From Gemmatimonadota bacterium (GTDB taxonomy: Bacteria; Gemmatimonadota; Gemmatimonadetes; Longimicrobiales; Gaopeijiaceae), in NCBI GenBank assembly GCA_028874905.1, contig JAPPGZ010000107.1, forward strand, positions 1-64,000: a stretch of 64,000 nt of DNA. Reading direction: 5' to 3'. Positions 26,590 through 35,838 of this stretch are shown piece by piece (within the stretch, counting starts at the first letter, position 1; every line of letters begins with the position of its first letter). Under the pieces are notes generated by a model, which saw nothing but the letters and a program-made list of their open reading frames with translations, searched no databases and was not told the DNA's origin. Position numbers and translations under genes: made by a program.

Positions 26590-27224
26590 CTCCCCTCGCC
26601 CTCCGGGGGCGGTAGCGCCGCCAGCCCGTCCGGCAGGTATTCGAAGCCGACCGAAGGGACCAGATCGACAAAGGCCGCCACCGACAATCCCACCACGGCG
26701 TAATAGTCGCCTTCGATGCGTTCGACCAGCGAGGCGCCCCGGCCCTGGATGCCATATGCTCCCGCCTTGTCGAGCGGCTCCCCGGTGGCCACGTAGGCTT
26801 CGATCACCTCTCGGCTGAGCGGGCGCACGATCACACGCGCGGCGGCCACGTTCGACACGATCCGGCGGTCAGCCGCCAGGGCCAGGCCGCTGTACACCCG
26901 GTGCTCGCTCCCCGACAGCGACGACAGCATTCTCACCGCCTCGGCCCCATCCCGCGGCTTCTCCAGGACGCGCCCGTCCATCGCCACGACCGTATCGCCC
27001 CCGATCACCAGCGTATCGGGACTGGCAGCCATGACACGACGCACCTTCGCGCGGGAAAGGCGCTCCACGTAGCGGCGCGGCGGCTCTCCCGGCCTGCGCC
27101 GCTCCTCGACGTCCGCAGGCACCACCGAGAAGGAGAGGCCCAGCATTCTGAGCACGGCCGCGCGCCGCGGCGACGCGGAGGCGAGCACGACATCAGGCAC
27201 GCGCACCGCTCCGTTTCGCGGCAC
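26586..27224 (-). CDS. maf: Maf-type nucleotide pyrophosphatase
   Basis: A 212-aa Maf/HAM1-like protein that hydrolyses non-canonical nucleoside triphosphates such as dTTP/UTP or m7GTP analogues, depending on the subgroup. The motif LASASPRR is near residues 14-21, GGDTVV in the middle and DKAGAYGIQG after it. I list GTG 27224 as the start, but GTG 27206 or 27200 would fit the N-terminus better in length, and no ribosome site decides between them. The gene ends overlapping glpK and starts 52 bases after dtd, across an 11-bp tandem repeat. Confidence 0.9.
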   Translation of the reverse strand: MPRNGAVRVPDVVLASASPRRAAVLRMLGLSFSVVPADVEERRRPGEPPRRYVERLSRAKVRRVMAASPDTLVIGGDTVVAMDGRVLEKPRDGAEAVRMLSSLSGSEHRVYSGLALAADRRIVSNVAAARVIVRPLSREVIEAYVATGEPLDKAGAYGIQGRGASLVERIEGDYYAVVGLSVAAFVDLVPSVGFEYLPDGLAALPPPEGEGR

Positions 27225-27252
27225 CGGGGTGCGGCAGGCCCATCGTGTCTCC

Positions 27253-27296
27253 CATCATTGTCGCATCATCGTTCTATCATCGTTCCATCATCAACG
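27253..27296. repeat. Four tandem copies of an 11-bp unit over the dtd stop
   Basis: Plus-strand units are CATCATTGTCG, CATCATCGTTC, TATCATCGTTC and CATCATCAACG, contiguous from 27253 to 27296. The middle two differ by one base. The repeats contain the end of dtd (stop 27277-27279) and run into the gap before maf. A unit change of 11 bases is not a multiple of three, so slippage upstream of the stop would shift the reading frame at the dtd C-terminus. Confidence 0.8.
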
Positions 27297-27717
27297 TGAC
27301 CGGCCCGTCGTTGACGAGCGTCACCTTCATTGCCGCGCAGAAGCGGCCGGTCTGCACGGGGCGTGGTACAGCGCGGTCCAGTGCCTCCACGAAGGCCTCG
27401 TAGAGCGGCACTGCAGCTTCGGGCCGTGCCGCCTTCACGAAGGAGGGCCGCCGGCCCTTGCGCGCGTCACCATACAGTGTGAACTGGCTCACGACGAGCA
27501 CGTCGCCCCCGATGTCGAGGACCGAACGGTTCATCCGCCCCTCGGCGTCCGCGAAGATGCGCAGGTTGGCGATCTTGTCGGCCATCCACGACACGGTGTC
27601 GGAACCATCTCCGTCGGTGAAGCCGGCGAGAACCACGAGACCGGGCCCGATCGCGCCCACGACCGCGCCATCGATCTCCACCGCGGCTTCAGCCACACGC
27701 TGCAGGACGACCCTCAT
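27277..27717 (-). CDS. dtd: D-aminoacyl-tRNA deacylase
   Basis: A 146-aa DTD enzyme that removes D-amino acids (and glycine from tRNA-Ala) from mischarged tRNAs in the cytoplasm. The signature [15 protein letters not shown] is near residues 77-91, and the Gly-cisPro motif is in NDGPVT near 136-141. The length equals the family norm. ATG 27717 overlaps the glmS stop (ATGA), so a 16-residue longer frame is rejected. The last codons lie in the 11-bp repeat tract. Confidence 0.95.
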   Translation of the reverse strand: MRVVLQRVAEAAVEIDGAVVGAIGPGLVVLAGFTDGDGSDTVSWMADKIANLRIFADAEGRMNRSVLDIGGDVLVVSQFTLYGDARKGRRPSFVKAARPEAAVPLYEAFVEALDRAVPRPVQTGRFCAAMKVTLVNDGPVTLMMER

Positions 27718-29552
27718 TCGACCGTCACCGACTTGGCGAGGTTGCGGGGCTGATCGACGTCGCACCCGCGCATCACGGCAATATGGTAGGCGAGGAGCTG
27801 CAGCGGCACGGTGGCGAGCACGGGCATCAGGGGCGGGATCGTCGCCGGAATCACGATCCGCTCGTGCGCGAGATCGGTCACCTCATCGTCCTCGTCATTT
27901 ACGACCGCGATGATCCGCCCGTGGCGCGCACGCACCTCCTGGATGTTGGACAGGGTCTTGGAGTACACGGCGTCACGCGGCGCGAGCACCACGACGGGCA
28001 TGTTCTCGTCGATCAGCGCGATCGGTCCGTGCTTCATCTCGGCAGCCGGGTAACCCTCTGCATGAATGTAGCTTACCTCCTTCAACTTCAAGGCGCCCTC
28101 GAGGGCGACCGGAAACTGGTAGCCCCGGCCCAGATACAGAAAATTGGGGGCGGTGTGGTATCTGTGCGACAGCTCCTCGATCCGGTCGCCCAGCTTCAGC
28201 ACCTCCTCGACCAGCGCCGGCAGCTCGCTGAGCGCCCGCACGATCTCGCGTCCCTCCACGACCGACATGCCGCGCGCACGCGCCATGTGCAGGGTGAAGA
28301 GCGCCAGCGCCACGATTTGACTGGAGAAGGACTTGGTGGACGCCACGCCGATTTCGGGGCCCGCGTGCAGGTACACGCCGAAGTCGGTTTCGGCCGCGAT
28401 GCTGGATCCCACGACGTTGACGACCCCCATGGTGCGGCAGCCCCGTCTTCCCGCCTCCCGCAGCGCCGCAAGGGTGTCGGCCGTCTCTCCGGACTGGCTG
28501 ATCCCCATGACCAGCGTGCTCCGGTCAAGCACGGTGTTCCGGTAGCGGAATTCCGAAGCGTACTCCACCGTGACCGGGATCCGGGCCATTTCTTCGAGCA
28601 TGTAGCCGCCGATCAACCCGGCATGCCAGCTCGTGCCGCAGGCCGTGATCACGATTCGGCTCACGCCGCTCAGGTCCCGGGCCGCCATGGCCAGGCCGCC
28701 CAGCTTCGATGTGCCCTCCCGTTCCAGGAGCCGGCCCCGGATCACGTCGCGCAGCGAGGAGGGCTGTTCCCGGATCTCCTTGTACATGTAGTGGTCGTAC
28801 CCACCCTTGCTGATCGAGTCCGCTCCCCAGCCGACGATCTGTGCCCCTCTCGTCACCGCCCGCCGCGCGGGATCGAAGGCCCGGTAGCCGTCACGGGCGA
28901 GCACCGCCGAATCGCCGTCGCGCAGCCGTACGACCTTCTGCGTATGCGCGACGATCGCGGCCGCGTCGGAGGTGACGAAGTACTCGCCCGCCGCGCCGAC
29001 GCCGAGAAGGACCGGGCTGCCGTTGCGCGCGACGACGATCTTCCCGGGGTCACGAGAGCTGACTACCGCGATCCCGTAGGTCCCCTCGACGTGCGATACG
29101 GCGTTCGCGACCGCATCCTCCAGCCGGCCGGTGTCGCGAAACGCCAGGTCGATGAGGTGGACGAGTACCTCCGTGTCGGTCTGGCTGCGAAAAACGTACC
29201 CCAGGTCGCGCAGCCGCGGACGCAGGCGGCCCGCGCTCTCGATGATCCCGTTGTGGACGAGCGCGATGTCCCGCGCCGGCGACAGCTGGGGGTGCGCATT
29301 GGCCTCGCTGGGAGGACCGTGGGTGGCCCAGCGCGTGTGCGCGATACCGCAGCTGCCGGGCGGGGGCCGGCCATCCAGCGCGTCCTCCAGTTCGCTGATC
29401 TTGCCGGGCCGCTTCGTCACCCGGAGTCCGTCATCCGCGTCGAGCACGGCAATCCCGGCCGAGTCGTACCCGCGGTACTCCAGCCGCCTGAGGCCCTCCA
29501 TGAGAATGGGACCCGCCGGCCTGGGTCCCACGTAACCGATGATCCCGCACAT
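27714..29552 (-). CDS. glmS: Glutamine-fructose-6-phosphate aminotransferase (isomerising)
   Basis: A 612-aa enzyme making glucosamine 6-phosphate from fructose 6-phosphate and glutamine, the entry to UDP-GlcNAc. The mature N-terminus CGIIGYVG supplies the catalytic Cys1 of the Ntn glutaminase domain, with [12 protein letters not shown] and HTRWATHG following. Two SIS domains have [11 protein letters not shown] and the HGPIALID segment. The C-terminus ends [15 protein letters not shown] as expected. The start (ATG 29552) is one base after the glmM stop. No glmS ribozyme is visible; the two genes are simply adjacent. Confidence 0.97.
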   Translation of the reverse strand: MCGIIGYVGPRPAGPILMEGLRRLEYRGYDSAGIAVLDADDGLRVTKRPGKISELEDALDGRPPPGSCGIAHTRWATHGPPSEANAHPQLSPARDIALVHNGIIESAGRLRPRLRDLGYVFRSQTDTEVLVHLIDLAFRDTGRLEDAVANAVSHVEGTYGIAVVSSRDPGKIVVARNGSPVLLGVGAAGEYFVTSDAAAIVAHTQKVVRLRDGDSAVLARDGYRAFDPARRAVTRGAQIVGWGADSISKGGYDHYMYKEIREQPSSLRDVIRGRLLEREGTSKLGGLAMAARDLSGVSRIVITACGTSWHAGLIGGYMLEEMARIPVTVEYASEFRYRNTVLDRSTLVMGISQSGETADTLAALREAGRRGCRTMGVVNVVGSSIAAETDFGVYLHAGPEIGVASTKSFSSQIVALALFTLHMARARGMSVVEGREIVRALSELPALVEEVLKLGDRIEELSHRYHTAPNFLYLGRGYQFPVALEGALKLKEVSYIHAEGYPAAEMKHGPIALIDENMPVVVLAPRDAVYSKTLSNIQEVRARHGRIIAVVNDEDDEVTDLAHERIVIPATIPPLMPVLATVPLQLLAYHIAVMRGCDVDQPRNLAKSVTVE

Positions 29553-29553
29553 C

Positions 29554-30963
29554 TCAGGCGCGCGCCGCGCTGCTCGCCGTGGCCGCCAGCGTCCGCTTCG
29601 CCCGGTCCACCAGGTCACGGGCGGACGCACCCTCGGGAGCCTCGGCGATCAGACGCACGACCGGTTCCGTGCCCGACGGCCGGACGTGCAGCCAGCTTGC
29701 CTCCCGCATCCACTCCAGGCGCAGTCCGTCGCTGTCCTCCCTGTCACCACCCGCCGGCAGTTCGCGCTCGAGAGCCGCGTAGGCATCGTCAAGGAGGGCC
29801 CGCGGGAACGCGACCTTCTCCTTGACGATCCGGTAGGAAGGCAGCCGGCCGACCCGATCCGACAGGGTCGCTCCCGGCAGATCGACCAGGTATTGGAGGA
29901 GCAGGGCCGCCCCCACAGGCGCATCGCGGGTGTGGTGCAGCGCGGGCAGGATCACGCCCCCGTTGCCCTCCCCGCCCACGACCGCCCCTTCGTCGATCAT
30001 GCGCACGACGACGTTGATCTCGCCGACCGGGGCGCGCACCACGCGGCACCCATGCACCCGCGCCACGTCGTCCAGTATCCGGCTGGTCGAGAGGTTGGTC
30101 ACGGCACATCCGCCACCGCGTCCCAGGACGACATCGGCGGCCAGCGCCAGCGTCATATCCTCGCCCAGCGGCACGCCCCTCTCGTCCACCAGCGAAAGCC
30201 GGTCCGCATCGGGATCCACCGCGAACCCGATCTCCGCTCCGCTCGTGCGCACCAGCTCCGCCAGGTCGCCCAGATTGGCGGGCGTGGGCTCGGGATCGCG
30301 GGGAAAGAGGCCGTTCGGCTCGACGCCGATAGCCTCCACTCGGCATCCGAGACGGTCGAGCAGCGCGGGCATGATCACGCCCCCCGCTCCGTTGACGCAG
30401 TCGAGCGCAACGCGGATCCGTCGCGCGCGAATTGCGTCGACGTCGAGGAAGGCCAACTCCATGATGCGCTCGACGTGACGCTCCACCGCACCCGGGTCGC
30501 GCGTCGCCTCGCCAAGCTCATCCCAGAGCGCCCGGATGGGGTCCCATCGTCGAACCATGGCCTGAAAGCGGTCCATTCGCTCCGGCGGCAGGAACGTGCC
30601 ACCCCGCACCGCGAACTTCAGCGCGTTCCACTCTGCGGGATTGTGACTTGCCGTGACGGCGATTCCCCCCGCCGCGTCCGCGTCGCGCACCGCGAGCATC
30701 AGCGTGGGCGTCGGAACGATCCCTAGTTCGATCACATCGCATCCGGCCGAAAGAAGGCCCGCCACGACAGCGCGCTCCAGCATCGGTCCCGAAGTCCTGG
30801 AATCGCGGCCCACGACGACTTTCCCCCGGTCGCCGCCCTCCCGCAGAAACGTCCCGTACGCCGCCCCGAGACCGGTCACCAGCTCGGGTGTGAGGGGCGC
30901 GCCCACCACCCCCCGGAAGCCGGACACGCTGATCATGAGATCGGAAGGAAGCTGGATCGGCAT
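29554..30963 (-). CDS. glmM: Phosphoglucosamine mutase (phosphohexomutase family)
   Basis: A 469-aa alpha-D-phosphohexomutase. The phosphoserine loop is TASHNPAEWNALK near residues 100-112, the metal loop DPDADR follows near 245-250, and the sugar-binding GEGNGG comes after it. GEGNGG and adjacency to glmS favour glucosamine (GlmM) or a mixed-specificity enzyme over PGM. It converts GlcN-6-P to GlcN-1-P for cell-wall precursors. ATG 30963 is my start; ATG 30936 (MISVSGFRG) is the alternative, and neither has a clear ribosome site. The upstream 208 bases are a divergent promoter region shared with the trans-sulfuration gene. Confidence 0.9.
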   Translation of the reverse strand: MPIQLPSDLMISVSGFRGVVGAPLTPELVTGLGAAYGTFLREGGDRGKVVVGRDSRTSGPMLERAVVAGLLSAGCDVIELGIVPTPTLMLAVRDADAAGGIAVTASHNPAEWNALKFAVRGGTFLPPERMDRFQAMVRRWDPIRALWDELGEATRDPGAVERHVERIMELAFLDVDAIRARRIRVALDCVNGAGGVIMPALLDRLGCRVEAIGVEPNGLFPRDPEPTPANLGDLAELVRTSGAEIGFAVDPDADRLSLVDERGVPLGEDMTLALAADVVLGRGGGCAVTNLSTSRILDDVARVHGCRVVRAPVGEINVVVRMIDEGAVVGGEGNGGVILPALHHTRDAPVGAALLLQYLVDLPGATLSDRVGRLPSYRIVKEKVAFPRALLDDAYAALERELPAGGDREDSDGLRLEWMREASWLHVRPSGTEPVVRLIAEAPEGASARDLVDRAKRTLAATASSAARA

Positions 30964-31171
30964 AAGGCACGGCTGGAGGGTTGAGGGAGCCGGGCGCTCG
31001 GCGGCCCGGAGCGAAGCCTGAAGCAAAGCTAGCAGTCCTTGGATGGGAACCCACCCGCATGCGAGCCCGAGCCGCGTCCGGGCCGGAGTCCCAACGGGGC
31101 CACGTGATGCTAGATTGGGACGAGAATCCGCCGCCTGAGCCTCTCGCCGCCCACTTGTCAAGGAGTTCCAG

Positions 31172-32332
31172 TTGTCCGATCCGACGGTCCGCTTCGGCAC
31201 GCGCTGCGTTCACGCGGGGCAATCGCCGGAGTCCGTCACCGGTGCGATCACCACTCCGGTCTTCCAGACATCCACCTACGTTCAGGACGGGCTCGGTCGA
31301 CACCGGGGCTACGAATACGCGCGGCTGCAGAATCCGACCCGGGAAGCCGCCGAGGCCAACATCGCCGACCTGGAGGGCGCGCAGCACGGGATATCCTTCT
31401 CGAGCGGGCTCGCCGCGATCGAGTGTCTCGTCAAGACGGTCGCCGCAGGCGGCCACGTCGTGAGCGAGGAGAACACCTACGGCGGCACTACCCGAATGTT
31501 CACACAGGTCCTTGACCGGCTCGGGATCGAGGTCACCCTCGTCGACACCCGCGATTTGGCGGCGGTGCGCGCGGCAATGCGTTCCGATACGCGACTGATC
31601 CACCTGGAGACACCGTCGAATCCCCTCATGCGGATCGCCGACATCGAGGCCCTCGCCAGCGCGGCCAGGGTCGGGGGTGCACTCTTGTGCGTTGACAACA
31701 CGTTTGCGTCGCCCTTCAACCAGACCCCGATGGCGCTGGGCGCGGACGTCGTCGTTCATTCGACCACCAAGTACCTGAACGGCCACTCCGACGTGCTCGG
31801 CGGGGTTGTCGTACTCGACGACGACGCGCTCGCCGACGAACTCTTCTTCGTACGGAAGTCCACCGGACCGGTTCCCGGCCCCTTCGACTCCTGGCTGACC
31901 CTGCGCGGCACCAAGACACTGCACCTCCGCATGCGGCGCCACAACGAAAACGGCATGCGGATTGCCGAATTCCTTCAGTCTCATCCGCTGGTGCGCCGCG
32001 CACACTATCCGGGACTGGCGTCACACCCCCAGTACGAACTGGCGAGCCGGCAGATGACAGGCTTCTCGGGGATGGTTTCGGCCGAACTAGCCAAGGCCGA
32101 CGCCCGGCGAATGGCCGAGGGCACGAGGATATTCCGCCTCGCCGAGAGTCTGGGCGGCGTCGAGTCGATGATCTGCATCCCTTCGCTCATGACCCATGCT
32201 TCCGTGCCGGAGGAAGTGCGGCTGCGAATGGGGATCACCGATGGCCTGGTCCGCGTGTCCGCAGGAATCGAAGACGCGGCCGACCTCGTAGAGGACATCG
32301 AACAGGCGCTTTCACGCAAGGACGGGACATGA
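31172..32332 (+). CDS. Trans-sulfuration PLP enzyme (cystathionine gamma-synthase/lyase family)
   Basis: A 386-aa fold type I PLP enzyme. The PLP lysine lies in HSTTKYLNGHSDVLGG, with the conserved ENTYGGTTRMF and DNTFASPF segments. It probably acts in methionine or cysteine interconversion, as a cystathionine gamma-synthase, gamma-lyase or related thiol-lyase; specificity cannot be told from sequence. TTG 31172 has AAGGAG 7 bases upstream. A second member of the family lies at 47521-48723. It overlaps the next gene by 4 bases. Confidence 0.9.
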   Translation: MSDPTVRFGTRCVHAGQSPESVTGAITTPVFQTSTYVQDGLGRHRGYEYARLQNPTREAAEANIADLEGAQHGISFSSGLAAIECLVKTVAAGGHVVSEENTYGGTTRMFTQVLDRLGIEVTLVDTRDLAAVRAAMRSDTRLIHLETPSNPLMRIADIEALASAARVGGALLCVDNTFASPFNQTPMALGADVVVHSTTKYLNGHSDVLGGVVVLDDDALADELFFVRKSTGPVPGPFDSWLTLRGTKTLHLRMRRHNENGMRIAEFLQSHPLVRRAHYPGLASHPQYELASRQMTGFSGMVSAELAKADARRMAEGTRIFRLAESLGGVESMICIPSLMTHASVPEEVRLRMGITDGLVRVSAGIEDAADLVEDIEQALSRKDGT

Positions 32333-33336
32333 CCGACGACTACAACTACACGCACGGCGACGCCTCGGGTGGCGATTCCCGCTCGAGACGCATCCTGACC
32401 GACATTTCCTCACGGACCTGGGAGCACAGCGCAGACCGTGCCGCGCTCGCCGCGCTGCGCAAGCTTCCCATGTTCGACCAGGTCCTGCGCGCGCTGTTCG
32501 GCATCTTCGGGGAAAAGCCGATCCGCCTGGCCTTCCAGGCGAACGCGGTGCGCGTCGGCCCCAACCAGTTTCCGCGGATCTGGATGCTCTATTGCGACAT
32601 GTGCGAGACCCTCGACGCGCCAGAGCGGTACCCGCTCTTCGTCTCGCAGAATCCGGTGGTAAACGCCGGCGCCTACGGGATGAAGGAGCCGTTCATCATC
32701 CTCAACTCGGGGACGCTGGAGCTCCTCACCGATCGCCAGGTGTCGTACGTGCTCGGCCACGAACTGGGCCACGTCATGAGCGACCACGTTCTCTACAGGA
32801 CGATGACGCAGCTCCTCATCCAGCTGGCCGGGCTCGGCTTCCCCATCGTCGGCCTGGCCGCCCGCGCGATCCTCGTGGGGCTCCTGGAGTGGTCGCGCAA
32901 GAGCGAGCTGTCGGCCGACCGCGCGGGACTGCTCGCGATTCAGGATCCGGACGTGGTCATGACCGGGATGCTGAAGATGGCGGGGGGTGGGGCCGACGAC
33001 GAGACTTCCCTGCCCGAGTTCATTCAGCAGGCCGAGGAGTACCGCGAGTCGGGCGACCTCGCCGACCAGGTCTTCAAGGTGTTGAACCTCCTGGGTCAGA
33101 CGCATCCCTTCTGGGTCCTTCGTCTCTCGGAATTGCGCAGCTGGATCGAAGAGGGTGAATACGACAGGGTTCTGCGAGGCGAATACCAGCGCCGTGGCGA
33201 GCCCGATCCCGCGTACCGCGAGGACGTCGCGGAGGCAGCCAACGCCTACAAGGAAGGCGCCAGGGATCTGCTGGACCAGGTGGCCGGCGCTGCCAGACGC
33301 GTGGGAGGCAGCTTCATGGATTCCTTCAGAAAATGA
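32329..33336 (+). CDS. M48-family membrane/soluble zinc metallopeptidase
   Basis: A 335-aa M48 (HtpX/Ste24-like) peptidase. The zinc motif HELGHVMSDH is near residues 144-153 and the third ligand lies in SELSADRAG. A hydrophobic stretch (about 163-187) between them may insert into the membrane, as in HtpX, but there is no N-terminal membrane helix, so it may be peripheral. The C-terminal half is charged and ends with a helical, Ala/Glu-rich tail. It could take part in quality control of membrane proteins. ATG 32329 overlaps the preceding stop. Confidence 0.88.
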   Translation: MTDDYNYTHGDASGGDSRSRRILTDISSRTWEHSADRAALAALRKLPMFDQVLRALFGIFGEKPIRLAFQANAVRVGPNQFPRIWMLYCDMCETLDAPERYPLFVSQNPVVNAGAYGMKEPFIILNSGTLELLTDRQVSYVLGHELGHVMSDHVLYRTMTQLLIQLAGLGFPIVGLAARAILVGLLEWSRKSELSADRAGLLAIQDPDVVMTGMLKMAGGGADDETSLPEFIQQAEEYRESGDLADQVFKVLNLLGQTHPFWVLRLSELRSWIEEGEYDRVLRGEYQRRGEPDPAYREDVAEAANAYKEGARDLLDQVAGAARRVGGSFMDSFRK

Positions 33337-33348
33337 CCCGGTAGCGAA

Positions 33349-34617
33349 ATGCGTATCCTCATCGTCGGCAACGGTGGCCGTGAACACGCGCTGCTCTGGA
33401 AGCTGCGGCACGACGCTCCGGCGGCCACCTTTTTTGCAACCCGTCCCAACGGAGGGATGGCGGACGAGTGTACGGCAGTCGACATCGCTCCCACCGACGT
33501 CGTGGCCCTGGCGGGCTGGGCCGCGTCGCGCCGCATCGACCTTGCGGTGATCGGCCCGGAAGGGCCACTCGCGGCCGGAATGGCCGACCGCATGCGCCAG
33601 TCCGGCGTCCCGGTGTTCGGCCCGTCGGCGGCAGCGGCCCGGATCGAGTCCAGCAAGGCGTACGCCAAGGACCTGATGGCCGCAGCGGACGTGCCCACCG
33701 CAGTCTATGAGGTTCACACGGACCCGGTGGCGGCCGCTGCGTACATCGAGGCCTGTGGCGCCCCGGTGGTCGTCAAGGCGTCGGGGCTCGCCGCGGGAAA
33801 GGGCGCTGTGGTTTGCGAAACCGTTCCCGAGGCGGTGCGCGCCGCGCGGAGCATGCTGGCCGGAGCCTTCGGCAACGCGGTTAGCAAGGTGGTCGTCGAG
33901 GAATACATGGAAGGGGAGGAGCTGTCGGTGTTCTGCCTGGCTCACGGCGAGGAGTTCGTTCCCCTGCTCTCCTCCCAGGACCACAAGCGCATCGGCGAGG
34001 GCGACCGCGGTCCGAATACCGGAGGGATGGGCGCATACGCACCGGTGGGGTTCGTCACCGACGCCCTGTTGACCGAGGTGGGCGAGCGCATCGTCACACC
34101 GGTGCTTCGGGCGATGGCCGAATCCGGCTGCCCGTTCAGCGGGCTCCTCTATGCGGGGTTGATGATCACCGCGGACGGACCCAGGGTGGTCGAATTCAAC
34201 TGCCGGTTCGGCGACCCGGAAACGCAGGCTGTGTTGCCGCTCCTGGATTCTTCGCTCCTGGAGCCCATGATGGCGGTCGCGGAGGGCGGCGAACTCGACG
34301 AGCACGAGCCCGTCTTCCGCGACGGCGCGGCGGTTACGACCGTGCTGGCGGCCGCGGGCTACCCTGGCGCCTATCCGAAGGGAGCGCCGATCTCGCTCCC
34401 GGCGCTGCCCGCGGGCGTGGAGGTCTTCCACGCCGGCACCCGGCTGGACGGCGGCAGACTCGTTACCTCGGGTGGGCGCGTACTGGCGGTCACCGCGACC
34501 GCCGGGGATTTCGACAGCGCGCGCCGGCGCAGCCGTGAGGCCGCAGAGGCGATCACGTTCGAAGGACGGCAATTCCGCCGTGACATCGGGTGGAGGGAGG
34601 CCGGACGCCGCGAGTGA
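33349..34617 (+). CDS. purD: Phosphoribosylamine-glycine ligase
   Basis: A 422-aa ATP-grasp enzyme of de novo purine synthesis that joins glycine to phosphoribosylamine. The N-terminus [18 protein letters not shown], the QDHKR segment and the metal loop [10 protein letters not shown] (near residues 284-293) are canonical. It follows the M48 gene by 12 bases. No other purine gene is near, so its placement is not informative. Confidence 0.97.
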   Translation: MRILIVGNGGREHALLWKLRHDAPAATFFATRPNGGMADECTAVDIAPTDVVALAGWAASRRIDLAVIGPEGPLAAGMADRMRQSGVPVFGPSAAAARIESSKAYAKDLMAAADVPTAVYEVHTDPVAAAAYIEACGAPVVVKASGLAAGKGAVVCETVPEAVRAARSMLAGAFGNAVSKVVVEEYMEGEELSVFCLAHGEEFVPLLSSQDHKRIGEGDRGPNTGGMGAYAPVGFVTDALLTEVGERIVTPVLRAMAESGCPFSGLLYAGLMITADGPRVVEFNCRFGDPETQAVLPLLDSSLLEPMMAVAEGGELDEHEPVFRDGAAVTTVLAAAGYPGAYPKGAPISLPALPAGVEVFHAGTRLDGGRLVTSGGRVLAVTATAGDFDSARRRSREAAEAITFEGRQFRRDIGWREAGRRE

Positions 34618-34682
34618 GGCGATGGTCGACCACTGCCCGGGAAACGACAACCAGACAACGACCAGGGAACGGGGACGGAAGA

Positions 34683-35003
34683 ATGATCATTACGACGACT
34701 CCCACGCTGGAGGGGCATCGCGTACGGGACTACCTCGGGATCGTAACGGGCGAGGCCATCATCGGCGCGAACATATTCAAGGACATCCTGGCCAGCGTCC
34801 GGGATATCGTGGGCGGACGATCGGCATCCTATGAGAACGCGCTTCGCGAGGCCCGCGAGGAGGCCCTCCGGGAGATGGCGGAGGAGGCCCGGGCCCGCGG
34901 CGCCGGTGCGGTCGTCGGCGTGGACCTGGACTATGAGGTGCTGGGGTCGCAGAACGGCATGCTCATGGTGTCCTCGAGCGGGACTGCCGTCGTGCTGGAG
35001 TGA
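34683..35003 (+). CDS. YbjQ/UPF0145-family protein
   Basis: A 106-aa member of the YbjQ/UPF0145 family, soluble, predicted to oligomerise. It has the family opening [34 protein letters not shown] and a centre with [19 protein letters not shown]. The physiological role is unproven; some members are labelled heavy-metal binding on structural grounds. The ATG at 34683 has GGGGACGGAAGA just upstream; a longer in-frame reading begins inside purD. It lies 4 bases before mutM. Confidence 0.9.
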   Translation: MIITTTPTLEGHRVRDYLGIVTGEAIIGANIFKDILASVRDIVGGRSASYENALREAREEALREMAEEARARGAGAVVGVDLDYEVLGSQNGMLMVSSSGTAVVLE

Positions 35004-35007
35004 TGCC

Positions 35008-35838
35008 TTGCCGGAACTTCCCGAGGCCGAGACCATCGCGCGCGGGCTGGATGCGGTCCTGCCGGGCCGTGTGATCGCCAGCGTGACTGTTCTGCGGGAC
35101 GATGTCGTGAAAGGTCCGCCCGGCGCCTTTGCGGCCGCGCTTCCGGGGCGGCAGTTTCGGGATGTGGGACGACGGGGGAAGAACGTGGTCTTCACCTTCG
35201 ACGACGAGAGCCGTTTGGTGATCAACCTGGGAATGACCGGCCGGATCCTGTCCGGACCTGGACCGGATCCGGCGCGCCTCACGACGCACCCCGCGGTGCA
35301 TTTTCACCTGGCCGACGGTGGCTGTATGACCTACGACGACATACGCCGCTTCGGCCTCCTCACCTTCATTCCAGGTGCGGCGTGGCGGGACTGGTCCCGG
35401 CGGCTCGGGCCCGAGCCGCTCGCGCGCTCGTTCACCGCCAGGCTGCTGCGGAGAACGCTCTCGCGGTGCCGCGCCCCCGTCCGCTCGCTACTCCTCGACC
35501 AGAGGAAGATCGCCGGCGTCGGCAATATCTATGCGGTCGAGGCCCTTTGGTTCGCGCGCATCCACCCCGCCACGCCAGCGAACGAGATCGGGCAAGAGGC
35601 TGCCGCACGCCTCCATCGTTCCGTGCGCAAAGTGTTGCGACGCGCGATCCGTGCCGGCGGAACCACCTTGCGCAACTACCGCAACGCGGAGGGGGACGTC
35701 GGCAGGTTCGGCCGCGCGCTCCACGCGTACGGTCGAGCAGACGAGCCCTGCGTCCGCTGCCGCACTCCAATCGAGCGCATTGTCTTCGGCGGCCGCTCCG
35801 CCTTCTTCTGCCCACGGTGCCAGGCTGCCCCGCCATGA
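35008..35838 (+). CDS. mutM: Formamidopyrimidine-DNA glycosylase
   Basis: A 276-aa base-excision repair glycosylase/AP-lyase removing 8-oxoguanine and formamidopyrimidines. The start is TTG, giving MPELPEAET: Pro2 is the Schiff-base nucleophile and Glu3 the acid. A lysine lies in GRRGKNVVF, and LLLDQRKIAGVGNIYA holds the helix-two-turn-helix. The C-terminal zinc finger reads CVRC-N16-CPRC. TTG is preferred because anything upstream would push Pro2 inside the chain. It overlaps the M16 gene by 4 bases. Confidence 0.97.
   Translation: MPELPEAETIARGLDAVLPGRVIASVTVLRDDVVKGPPGAFAAALPGRQFRDVGRRGKNVVFTFDDESRLVINLGMTGRILSGPGPDPARLTTHPAVHFHLADGGCMTYDDIRRFGLLTFIPGAAWRDWSRRLGPEPLARSFTARLLRRTLSRCRAPVRSLLLDQRKIAGVGNIYAVEALWFARIHPATPANEIGQEAAARLHRSVRKVLRRAIRAGGTTLRNYRNAEGDVGRFGRALHAYGRADEPCVRCRTPIERIVFGGRSAFFCPRCQAAPP

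Noticed and set aside
29552..29556. glmS ribozyme upstream of glmS
   Set aside because: Only one base separates glmM and glmS; there is no room for it.
27783..29825. A 680-codon open frame on the plus strand opposite glmS
   Set aside because: Antisense to a full-length canonical glmS; sequence is low-complexity Arg/Gly/His.
32410..34650. A 746-codon open frame on the minus strand opposite the M48 and purD genes
   Set aside because: Shadow of well-supported genes; no motif or ribosome site.
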